Assembly (NCBI GenBank): GCA_900766865.1 | Contig: CAAFXA010000537.1 | Span: forward strand, 1 to 13,019 | Source of the DNA: an uncultured Akkermansia sp. | GTDB lineage: Bacteria > Verrucomicrobiota > Verrucomicrobiia > Verrucomicrobiales > Akkermansiaceae | Reading direction: 5' to 3' | DNA: 13,019 nt | Shown here: piece after piece, positions 7,579 through 13,019 of the stretch | Layout: the number at the start of each line of letters is the position of its first letter | Position numbering within the stretch: position 1 is the stretch's first letter | The notes under the pieces: generated by a model | Databases searched by the model: none | Told to the model about the DNA's origin: nothing | Seen by the model: only the letters and a program-made list of their open reading frames with translations | Translations under genes and position numbers: made by a program

Positions 7579-8499
7579 ATGAAGCAGCAGAACAAATACC
7601 GCACAGATAAAAAAGAGAATGTGCAGCTACTGGAGAAGGCGCTCTCCTTCCGGGACCGCCTCTTCAGTGCGCTGGCATTCCAGCGCGGCGCACGGCACCT
7701 CAAAAAGATACTGCTCATCCTGCTGATTGCCGCACCAATTATCTTCGGTATCGCCTATTCGCTCTTTTATGCCGTGGAAAAGGCATACAGCCTGAGCATT
7801 GACAACATCCACTACGTTTCCCGGCACGGATTCATCTCCCGGACGCAGGCCATGGAACTTCTCGGCATCAAGGAGGCTGTGAATATGGCCACTCTCGATG
7901 TAACAAGCCTGGAGCAAAAGCTGCTGAGCAATCACTGCATCTCGTCCGCCTCTATTCGTGCAGAAATGCCGGAAACGTTGCATATCGAAATCGAGGAACG
8001 CATCCCCGTTGTTTATGCAGAGCTGGAAACCGGAGTGGAAACCGGCAACCGCACACGCATGTTCATGGACCCCAAGGGGGTACTCTTCCCGGTGGAAGAA
8101 AAATACCATCGTAATTTCCTGAACGCACCGACCTGGTACCTCCAGCCGGAAGATGTGAAAGAACTTGTTCCCGGTGCCGTCATTGCCGACGAGAAATGCA
8201 GGCCTATAAAAGAGCTCATCGCCGCCTCCAACGCATACAATCTGACAGAAATACCTGCCATTCAGGAGATTTTCCGTCCCAAGGAATGGAAGTTAGTTCT
8301 TACCCTGGAGAATGGTACAGAGGTGCTCATGCAGGTATACAATATCAAAGACCAGATGGCCCGCCTGGCTATGATACTGGAACATTCACGAGCCACAGGC
8401 AAACCCGTGCGAAGCGTAAATGTCATCCCGAAAATCAATCCCGCAGTCATCTATGCAGAGCCGGCAAACAAACCGGAACCGCCGCAAAGCCAGCAATGA
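7579..8499 (+). CDS. ftsQ: FtsQ-like cell division protein (POTRA domain)
   Basis: A 306-residue bitopic membrane protein. A basic cytoplasmic tail (1-43) is followed by one hydrophobic helix (about 44-64) and an extracytoplasmic part. A POTRA-like domain spans about 72-143: it starts at SIDNIHYVSR, contains the family pattern in which helix LEQKLL precedes the strand SASIRAEMPETLHIEIEERIP (sequence split here at 122-142), and is followed by a beta-rich FtsQ domain to about 292 and a Pro/Gln-rich tail. FtsQ links early and late divisome proteins through FtsL and FtsB. Its place directly after murCB and ddl is the classic dcw order and supports the name. Sequence conservation in this family is low, so the call rests on topology, domain order and context. 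The expected next genes ftsA and ftsZ do not follow. The ATG at 7579 has no Shine-Dalgarno sequence. Confidence 0.85.
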   Translation: MKQQNKYRTDKKENVQLLEKALSFRDRLFSALAFQRGARHLKKILLILLIAAPIIFGIAYSLFYAVEKAYSLSIDNIHYVSRHGFISRTQAMELLGIKEAVNMATLDVTSLEQKLLSNHCISSASIRAEMPETLHIEIEERIPVVYAELETGVETGNRTRMFMDPKGVLFPVEEKYHRNFLNAPTWYLQPEDVKELVPGAVIADEKCRPIKELIAASNAYNLTEIPAIQEIFRPKEWKLVLTLENGTEVLMQVYNIKDQMARLAMILEHSRATGKPVRSVNVIPKINPAVIYAEPANKPEPPQSQQ

Positions 8500-8595
8500 T
8501 TGCAGGAAGCGCCCGGCTTACACTGTTCCCGAGACGCCACAGCGACAGAAATGGCAGAATTGGCAAGGAAATGCGACATGAGCTCAGCAATTTGC

Positions 8596-8624
8596 TTGAC
8601 AGGCGCCCCCAATTCAGCTACGAT
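8596..8624 (+). promoter_or_regulatory. Sigma70-type promoter upstream of nusA
   Basis: A perfect -35 hexamer TTGACA (8596-8601) is separated by 17 bp from TACGAT (8619-8624), which matches four of six bases of the -10 consensus including the key first TA and last T. Transcription would begin near 8631. The likely target is nusA-infB-rbfA, but transcripts must pass the terminator at 8657-8684 to reach nusA. Confidence 0.65.
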
Positions 8625-8630
8625 TTGGGC

Positions 8631-8684
8631 GTACAAGTTCCGGTCTAATGAGATTGGAGCGGGTCTGAGACCCGCTCTTTTTTT
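8631..8684 (+). ncRNA. Predicted short leader RNA (attenuated nusA leader or small RNA)
   Basis: The interval from the predicted start of the promoter at 8596-8624 to the end of the U-tract gives an RNA of about 54 nt. Its 5' part contains GGTCT (8642-8646), which could pair with AGACC (8668-8672) inside the terminator and compete weakly with it. It may be only the terminated form of the nusA mRNA leader. The boundaries are inferred from the flanking signals. Confidence 0.35.
8657..8684 (+). terminator. Intrinsic terminator / possible attenuator before nusA
   Basis: GAGCGGGT (8657-8664) pairs perfectly with ACCCGCTC (8670-8677) around a 5-base loop, and a run of seven T follows directly (8678-8684). 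On the opposite strand no T-run follows, so it acts on plus-strand transcripts only. It lies 158 nt after the ftsQ stop and 37 nt before the nusA ATG. It could end the murCB-ddl-ftsQ transcript, but a promoter lies between ftsQ and it, which makes attenuation of nusA transcription likely. Confidence 0.88.
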
Positions 8685-8708
8685 ATAGCCGGTTGAAAAT
8701 CACACATC

Positions 8709-8714
8709 TATAAC
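8709..8714 (+). promoter_or_regulatory. Possible -10 element (TATAAC) just before nusA
   Basis: TATAAC matches the -10 consensus at five of six bases and would place the transcript start at about 8721, next to the nusA ATG at 8722, giving a leaderless mRNA that avoids the terminator. No -35 is present at 16-18 bp; TTGAAA (8693-8698) is only 10 bp away. This is weak evidence in an AT-rich stretch. Confidence 0.2.
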
Positions 8715-8721
8715 AATCACC

Positions 8722-10008
8722 ATGGCAGCTACAGACATCTCCGCTCTGATCGATTTCTACGTTCGCGAAAAAGACCTTACCCGTGAACGAGTACTGCAGG
8801 CTCTTGAAGCTTCCTTCCTCACCGCCTATTCCAAAATGGTGGACGGTGCAGATCGCATTCGCCATATCAAAGCTGTAATCGACCCTCAGAAGAACAGCGT
8901 TAAAATCAAAGCCCGTATGCTGGTGGTTGAAGACGAAGATTTCAGCGACCCCTGGAACGAGGTGAAGCTCTCCGTGGCTGCTGAGATGGCTGCCCGTAAG
9001 GGTAAAACCATCGAGGCCGGGCAGAATATCTCCATGAACGTCACGCCGAAGGACTTTGGTCGTATTGCCGTGCAGACAGCCCGCCAGACCATGCAGCAGC
9101 GCATTCGCAAGGCCGAGCAGGAAATGCTGGCCGATGCCTTCAAAGACCGCGTAGGTGAGCTGGTAACAGGCACCGTACGCCGCTACGACAAGGGCGATGT
9201 GATTGTGGAAGTCGACAAGTTTGAAGGCATTGTGCCGCTTCGTCAGCGTATTCCCGGCGAGGAGTACAGCTCTGGCGACCAGCTGCGTTTCTACGTTGTG
9301 GAAGTACGCGATGGTGCTCGCGGCCACGAGCTCATTCTTTCCCGCAGCCATCCGAATCTCGTACGCCGCCTCTTTGAGAGCGAAGTGATGGAGATTTATG
9401 ATAACACGGTGGAGATTGTCAACATCGTCCGCGAAGCCGGCTATCGCACCAAGATGGTGGTACGCAGCGAGGACCCGAATGTTGACCCCATTGGTGCCTG
9501 CGTTGGTACCCGTGGTGCCCGTGTGAAAAACGTTGTCAACGAGCTGAACCGCGAGAAGGTGGACATCATCGAGTACACCGAGGACAAGGCCGCCATGGTG
9601 CAGGAATCCCTCGCCCCCATCGACCCCATCAAGATTGATGTGGATAATGCCAACCGACTCGTTACCGTATATGTAGCAGACGACAAGGCCGCGGCTAAAG
9701 CCAAAGGGCGTCGTGGCCAGAATGTGCGTCTGACGGGCCGCCTCATTTCCGCCCCCGGCGAGCGTTGGGATGTACGCGTAGAGCCCTACGACAACATGAC
9801 CCGCGCCAAGAGCCTGGCCTCCGAAGGAGCCAGCGAGCTGGTAACGACGCTGGACGTATCTCAGGAGCTCGCCGCAGCCATGATTGCCGCCGGCTTCACC
9901 ACCGTTCAGGGTATTGCCAGCTATGTGCAACCCGAGGATTTGGTGGATGCCCTGGGAATCAGCGAAGACCAGGCCTTCGCCATTGTGGACAAGGCCAAGA
10001 ATGCATAA
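8722..10008 (+). CDS. nusA: Transcription termination/antitermination factor NusA
   Basis: NusA binds RNA polymerase and nascent RNA, enhances pausing and intrinsic termination, and takes part in antitermination of rRNA operons. The 428 residues show, in order, the polymerase-binding N-terminal domain (about 1-135), an S1 domain (about 145-208, with VTGTVRRYDKGDVIVEVD), the linker LSRSHPNLVRRLFESEVMEI (206-225), a KH1 domain with DPIGACVGTRGARVK (255-269), a KH2 domain with AKGRRGQNVRL (327-337), and a C-terminal helix-hairpin-helix segment (about 370-428, ending in LVDALGISEDQAFAIVDKA). That last part resembles one acidic-repeat unit; E. coli has two, B. subtilis none. The gene begins after a promoter-terminator pair and is followed 53 nt later by infB, the usual partner. 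rimP, which precedes nusA in most bacteria, is absent. No Shine-Dalgarno sequence precedes the ATG. Confidence 0.97.
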   Translation: MAATDISALIDFYVREKDLTRERVLQALEASFLTAYSKMVDGADRIRHIKAVIDPQKNSVKIKARMLVVEDEDFSDPWNEVKLSVAAEMAARKGKTIEAGQNISMNVTPKDFGRIAVQTARQTMQQRIRKAEQEMLADAFKDRVGELVTGTVRRYDKGDVIVEVDKFEGIVPLRQRIPGEEYSSGDQLRFYVVEVRDGARGHELILSRSHPNLVRRLFESEVMEIYDNTVEIVNIVREAGYRTKMVVRSEDPNVDPIGACVGTRGARVKNVVNELNREKVDIIEYTEDKAAMVQESLAPIDPIKIDVDNANRLVTVYVADDKAAAKAKGRRGQNVRLTGRLISAPGERWDVRVEPYDNMTRAKSLASEGASELVTTLDVSQELAAAMIAAGFTTVQGIASYVQPEDLVDALGISEDQAFAIVDKAKNA

Positions 10009-10061
10009 GCGAGGTCTGGTTACACCAGCAACAACGATACTGAATAACTGATTTTTCTCAC

Positions 10062-12203
10062 ATGTCTGACCAGAAGAAAAAGCCTGAGGTTCTGGACCTT
10101 CTCGGTGGTGCTAAAAAGAAGCGCCAGGCACCTGCCGCAAACAGCAGTCGCCCGGCACCGGCCGCAGAAAACAGCAAGCCTGCCGGCAGCTCCCGTAAAT
10201 CTGCGGCCGCAGCAAAGAGCTCTGCACCTGCCAAAAATGCTGCCCCCAAGAAGGCTGCTCTCGATTTGCTGAACCCGCAGCGCAAAAAGCCCGCTCCGGC
10301 TGCTAAAGCTGCTCCGGTCGCCAAGCCCGCACCGGTCCCTGCTCCTGAGCCCAAGCCCGAGCCCAAGGCAGCCCCTGCCCCTGCTCCTGCAAACGAGGCT
10401 GCTGAGCCCGCAGGCGACAAAGTCATCAATGTAAAGCCGCCGGTATCCGTTGCCGAGCTGGCAGCCGCCATGGGGCTCAAGCCCTTCAAGCTCATTGCGG
10501 AGCTGATGCCGATGGGCGTATTTGCCAACCCTGCCACATCTCTGGACAGTGACCAGGTGGCCGCTCTGTGCGAAAAGCATGGCTATGCCTTTGAGCGAGT
10601 TAAGCGCGAAAAGGGCGCCGGCGTCAAGGCTCCTGTAGAGGTTGTAAAAGAGCCCGAACCTGTTGCAGTTGAGGAGGAGCCGGAAGACTCTCTGAAGGTG
10701 CGCACCCCCATTATCACCGTGATGGGTCATGTGGACCACGGCAAGACTTCTCTGCTGGACTACATCCGCCGCACCAAGGTGGTAGCCGGAGAAGCTGGTG
10801 GTATCACCCAGCATATCGGCGCCTACTCTGTGGACCACGGAGGCAATATCCTCACGTTCATCGATACCCCTGGCCACGCCATCTTTACTGAGATGCGCGC
10901 CCGTGGTGCTGACGTGACCGACATCGTGGTGCTGGTTGTGGCAGCAAACGATGGTATCATGCCCCAGACACGCGAGGCCATTACACATGCCAAGGCCGCA
11001 GGAAAGACCATTATCGTGGCTGTTAACAAATGCGACCTCCCTGCTGCAGACCCGGTACGCGTACGTACACAGTTAATGGAGGAAGGCCTGATGCCGACCG
11101 ACTTCGGCGGCGATATCGAGTGTGTGGACGTATCCGCCCACACAGGCGATGGCATCGACAACCTGCTCGACTTGCTCTGCCTGCAGGCAGAAGTGCTGGA
11201 GCTTAAGGCCAACCCCCGGGCCAACTGCCGTGCCTCCATCATCGAGGCCCGCATGGAACAGGGTAAGGGCAGCTCCGCCACCGTTATCGTGCAGAGCGGT
11301 ACCCTCAAAGTTGGTATGCCCTTCATCTGCGGCCCCTATGCCGGCAAGATTAAGACGCTTTTCAACGACCAGGGCAAGGCTATCAAGAAGGTAACGCCCG
11401 GCATGCCTGCAGAGGTTTCCGGTTTCCTTCAGACACCGAATGTAGGTGATGAGCTGGTGGAGATGAAAAATGAGCGCGAGGCTCGCCGTCTGGCCGAAGA
11501 GCGCCAGGAAGAGCTGCGCCAGCAGCGATTGAGCGCCCCCCGCCGTTCCCGCATGGAAGACATTCTGGCCATGATGGGCGATGGCAGCCAGAAAGCCGTG
11601 TTGAAGCTCTACCTCAAGGGCGACGTACAGGGCTCTGTAGAGGCCATCAAGAAAGCCATTCTGGACATTGAGAGCGAGAAGGTTGAGTGCCAGTTTATTG
11701 GTGCAGCAGCCGGCCCCATCTCCGAGAGTGACATTCTGCTTGCATCCTCGTCCGATGCCGTTATCCTCGGCTTCAACGTGAAGGTAGAAAGCAATGCCGT
11801 GAAGGCAGTGAAGCGTGAAGGCGTGCAGGTGAAGATTTACTCCATCGTGTACGAGCTCATCGACCAGGTGAAGGACGCCATGCTCGGCCTGTTGGAACCC
11901 GAGACCCGCGAAACTGTTCTGGGTCATGCCGAGATTCGTCAGGTCTTCAAGTTGAACAAAGGCCGCGCTGCGGGGTCTTATGTATCGGACGGCAAGATGC
12001 TGCGTACAGCCGAGGCTCGCGTGCTGCGCGATGGCCAGGTTGTATTCGACGGCAAGATGTCTACCCTGCGCCGCTTCCAGGACGAAGTGGAAGAGGTCAA
12101 GGCTGGTCTGGAGTGCGGTATCCGCCTTGCCGACTACAACGACTACGAGGAGGGTGACGTCATCGAATGCTACACTCTCGAGAAGATTAAGCAAACTCTG
12201 TAA
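10062..12203 (+). CDS. infB: Translation initiation factor IF-2
   Basis: IF-2 is the GTPase that delivers initiator fMet-tRNA to the 30S subunit and promotes subunit joining. The 713 residues comprise a low-complexity Ala/Pro/Lys N-terminal region (about 20-118), one IF2_N-type domain (about 127-180), an acidic linker (192-210), the G domain with GHVDHGKTS (222-230), [10 protein letters not shown] (246-255), DTPGH (268-272), NKCD (322-325) and SAHTGDG (358-364), beta-barrel domain II (about 385-465), a charged helix (about 466-498), domain III (about 510-605) and the C-terminal fMet-tRNA-binding barrel (about 615-713). The length is mid-range for bacteria. A motif of the form LDLL followed by a KK cluster occurs twice in the N-terminal region (11-20 and 67-76). 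Spacing is 53 nt after nusA and 11 nt before rbfA. The ATG has no Shine-Dalgarno sequence. Confidence 0.97.
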   Translation: MSDQKKKPEVLDLLGGAKKKRQAPAANSSRPAPAAENSKPAGSSRKSAAAAKSSAPAKNAAPKKAALDLLNPQRKKPAPAAKAAPVAKPAPVPAPEPKPEPKAAPAPAPANEAAEPAGDKVINVKPPVSVAELAAAMGLKPFKLIAELMPMGVFANPATSLDSDQVAALCEKHGYAFERVKREKGAGVKAPVEVVKEPEPVAVEEEPEDSLKVRTPIITVMGHVDHGKTSLLDYIRRTKVVAGEAGGITQHIGAYSVDHGGNILTFIDTPGHAIFTEMRARGADVTDIVVLVVAANDGIMPQTREAITHAKAAGKTIIVAVNKCDLPAADPVRVRTQLMEEGLMPTDFGGDIECVDVSAHTGDGIDNLLDLLCLQAEVLELKANPRANCRASIIEARMEQGKGSSATVIVQSGTLKVGMPFICGPYAGKIKTLFNDQGKAIKKVTPGMPAEVSGFLQTPNVGDELVEMKNEREARRLAEERQEELRQQRLSAPRRSRMEDILAMMGDGSQKAVLKLYLKGDVQGSVEAIKKAILDIESEKVECQFIGAAAGPISESDILLASSSDAVILGFNVKVESNAVKAVKREGVQVKIYSIVYELIDQVKDAMLGLLEPETRETVLGHAEIRQVFKLNKGRAAGSYVSDGKMLRTAEARVLRDGQVVFDGKMSTLRRFQDEVEEVKAGLECGIRLADYNDYEEGDVIECYTLEKIKQTL

Positions 12204-12214
12204 AAATACAAGCT

Positions 12215-12601
12215 ATGGCAACACGCCGACTCGACAAAGTAAACGAGCTGATGAAGCGAGAAATAGGCTCCTTTGTACAAAAGGAGTTTGAGTGGAACGG
12301 CACCATCGTTTCCATTCTGCAGGTCGAAATCACGGAAGACCTGAAGGAGGGGCGCGTCTGGGTCGGCGTTGTTGGCCGCATGGCTCCGGCGCAGGTCATC
12401 GATAAGCTGACCCGCAACCGCGGTCTCATCCAGAAAGCTGTGAGCAAGCGTGTTGTACTCCGCAACACGCCCAAGCTCACCTTTAAGCACGATAATTCCG
12501 CGCAGCGAGGGGTGGACCTTGTAAACCTGCTGGAAGACATTGACAAGAACCTCCCCAAAGCGCCGCCTCTGCCGGAAGGTGAGACAGACCCCGAGATTTA
12601 A
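12215..12601 (+). CDS. rbfA: Ribosome-binding factor A
   Basis: RbfA is a small KH-fold protein that binds the 30S subunit near 16S rRNA helix 1 and assists late maturation. The 128-residue length is typical. Family features visible are the N-terminal RRLDKVNELMKREIGSFV (4-21), the strand VSILQVEITEDLKEGRVWV (32-50), the helix IQKAVSKRVVLRNTPKLTF (72-90, with the signature LRNTPKLTF) and HDNSAQRGVDLVNLL near 92-106. A Pro/acidic tail of about 15 residues follows. It starts 11 nt after the infB stop, the standard infB-rbfA pairing, so it is co-transcribed with nusA and infB. truB, which often follows, is not present. No Shine-Dalgarno sequence precedes the ATG. Confidence 0.95.
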   Translation: MATRRLDKVNELMKREIGSFVQKEFEWNGTIVSILQVEITEDLKEGRVWVGVVGRMAPAQVIDKLTRNRGLIQKAVSKRVVLRNTPKLTFKHDNSAQRGVDLVNLLEDIDKNLPKAPPLPEGETDPEI

Positions 12602-12631
12602 GTAAGGCTCTAGTATATTGCTACAGAGACC

Positions 12632-13019
12632 ATGAGCAGCAAACTCACCATTCGCCGTGTTGGTTCCCGAGTGCCAACCGTATGCCTGGTGGGTTTTCTG
12701 TTTTTGTGTATCACAGTAGGCTGGCTGTCCCTCGTGGGTCTGCCGGACAGCATTCTGCGCAAGGTGGAGCAGATTGCCGCCGAGCATGGAGTGCCGATTA
12801 AGCTGGAAGCCATACGCCTTGCCCCGTACCAGGGACTGGCACTCAAAGCAGAAGGTATACAAATCTACAGCACCCCGGAGGAAAGCCGTCCCCTGCTCCA
12901 GGCAAAATCGGTCACAGTGGCCATCAGTGCTTTTCGCCTGCTCTTCAAGGGCGAAGCCTCTGTAAAGTATGCGGAATTGAAGCGGGCGCAAGTGAGCGTT
13001 CCTGTTTCGGACAGCCCCG
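12632..13019 (+). CDS. Membrane-anchored protein with AsmA/TamB-like N-terminus; partial, cut by window edge
   Basis: An open frame of 129 codons runs off the right edge. A short basic start (1-13) is followed by one hydrophobic helix (about 14-36), then an amphipathic segment and alternating beta-type sequence (LEAIRLAPYQGLALKAEGIQ, 58-77; KSVTVAISAFRLLFKGEASV, 92-111). A single N-terminal anchor followed by a pattern of a strand describing the protein's own locus, a substituted list and then Lxxxxxx-A-V strands is typical of AsmA, DUF3971 and TamB-like proteins, which bridge inner and outer membranes. That reading suits a diderm host but rests on pattern, not on a diagnostic motif. It begins 30 nt after rbfA and may share its transcript. 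The ATG at 12632 is the first after rbfA; no Shine-Dalgarno sequence is evident. The family is uncertain without the rest. Confidence 0.6.
   Translation, partial: MSSKLTIRRVGSRVPTVCLVGFLFLCITVGWLSLVGLPDSILRKVEQIAAEHGVPIKLEAIRLAPYQGLALKAEGIQIYSTPEESRPLLQAKSVTVAISAFRLLFKGEASVKYAELKRAQVSVPVSDSP

Larger units (their letters stand above)
8500..8721. other. Intergenic region between ftsQ and nusA
   Basis: This 222-bp gap holds a promoter (8596-8624) and a strong intrinsic terminator (8657-8684), described separately. I see no convincing gene in its first 95 bases. Short TTG-started frames exist on both strands (plus 8500-8688, minus 8636-8451), but neither has a ribosome-binding site or a recognisable product. 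No tRNA T-loop or cloverleaf was found. No remnant of ftsA is visible. Confidence 0.6.

Noticed and set aside
8451..8636. A 61-codon minus-strand frame in the ftsQ-nusA gap whose first half looks helical
   Set aside because: It starts at TTG, has no ribosome-binding site or promoter, overlaps the 3' end of ftsQ antisense, and its second half is Cys/Gly/Ser-rich without pattern. Conservation in relatives would be needed to revive it.
8500..8700. Possible tRNA or other structured RNA gene, as metY precedes the nusA operon in E. coli
   Set aside because: No T-arm consensus, acceptor stem or cloverleaf could be drawn; the only strong structure is the terminator hairpin.
8683..9930. A 415-codon minus-strand frame opposite nusA
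   Set aside because: Codon-aligned with nusA; no domain and no start signal. Its low end runs into the terminator region only because no stop happens to occur there.
10009..10061. Small hairpin CTGG/CCAG just after the nusA stop
   Set aside because: A 4-bp stem with no following T-run; too weak to be a terminator, and infB needs to be transcribed through it.
11073..12194. A 373-codon minus-strand frame opposite infB
   Set aside because: Codon-aligned shadow of infB; the IF-2 domains cover the same interval on the plus strand.
12614..12619. TATATT before the last gene as a possible -10 element
   Set aside because: No -35-like hexamer lies 16-18 bp upstream, and readthrough from rbfA is sufficient to explain expression.

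Overview
The window looks like a chromosomal housekeeping region from a member of the PVC superphylum, most likely Verrucomicrobiota (Akkermansia-like). The evidence is a double-length, tandemly duplicated UvrA of the kind known from Chlamydia, a MurC-MurB fusion, and a nusA-infB-rbfA block without rimP, ylxR or truB. The phylum call is inference from protein architecture and gene order; no rRNA or marker search was possible. Nothing indicates a mobile element, prophage, CRISPR array, tRNA or rRNA. All reading frames used here are intact.

Layout: (1) 1-4155, minus strand: the first 1385 codons of uvrA, whose C-terminus lies beyond the left edge. It encodes one complete UvrA unit followed by most of the first half of a second. 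The first unit has lost half of two zinc modules. (2) 4156-4327: divergent intergenic region with a good sigma70-type promoter for murCB, so close to the start codon that the 5' leader would be only about 7-8 nt. (3) 4328-8499, plus strand: murCB fusion, ddl and ftsQ, spaced by 12-14 nt. This is a fragment of the division and cell-wall (dcw) cluster that makes UDP-MurNAc-L-Ala and D-Ala-D-Ala and supplies a divisome protein. (4) 8500-8721: a 222-bp gap with a consensus-like promoter followed only about 26 nt downstream of the predicted start by a strong intrinsic terminator, then nusA. This arrangement suggests attenuation, possibly autoregulation by NusA, or a very short RNA. (5) 8722-12601, plus strand: nusA, infB, rbfA, covering transcription elongation/termination, translation initiation and 30S maturation. 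(6) 12632-13019: the start of a membrane-anchored protein resembling the N-terminus of AsmA/TamB-like proteins, cut by the right edge.

Across the window, start codons generally lack a Shine-Dalgarno sequence. Long open frames on the opposite strands of uvrA, murCB, nusA and infB are all codon-aligned with the real gene and result from avoidance of TTA, CTA and TCA codons. No clear new multi-gene system is visible. The points most worth a second look are the nusA leader, the asymmetric zinc-module loss in tandem UvrA, the MurC-MurB fusion with Cys at the expected catalytic Ser of MurB, and the absence of Shine-Dalgarno signals.
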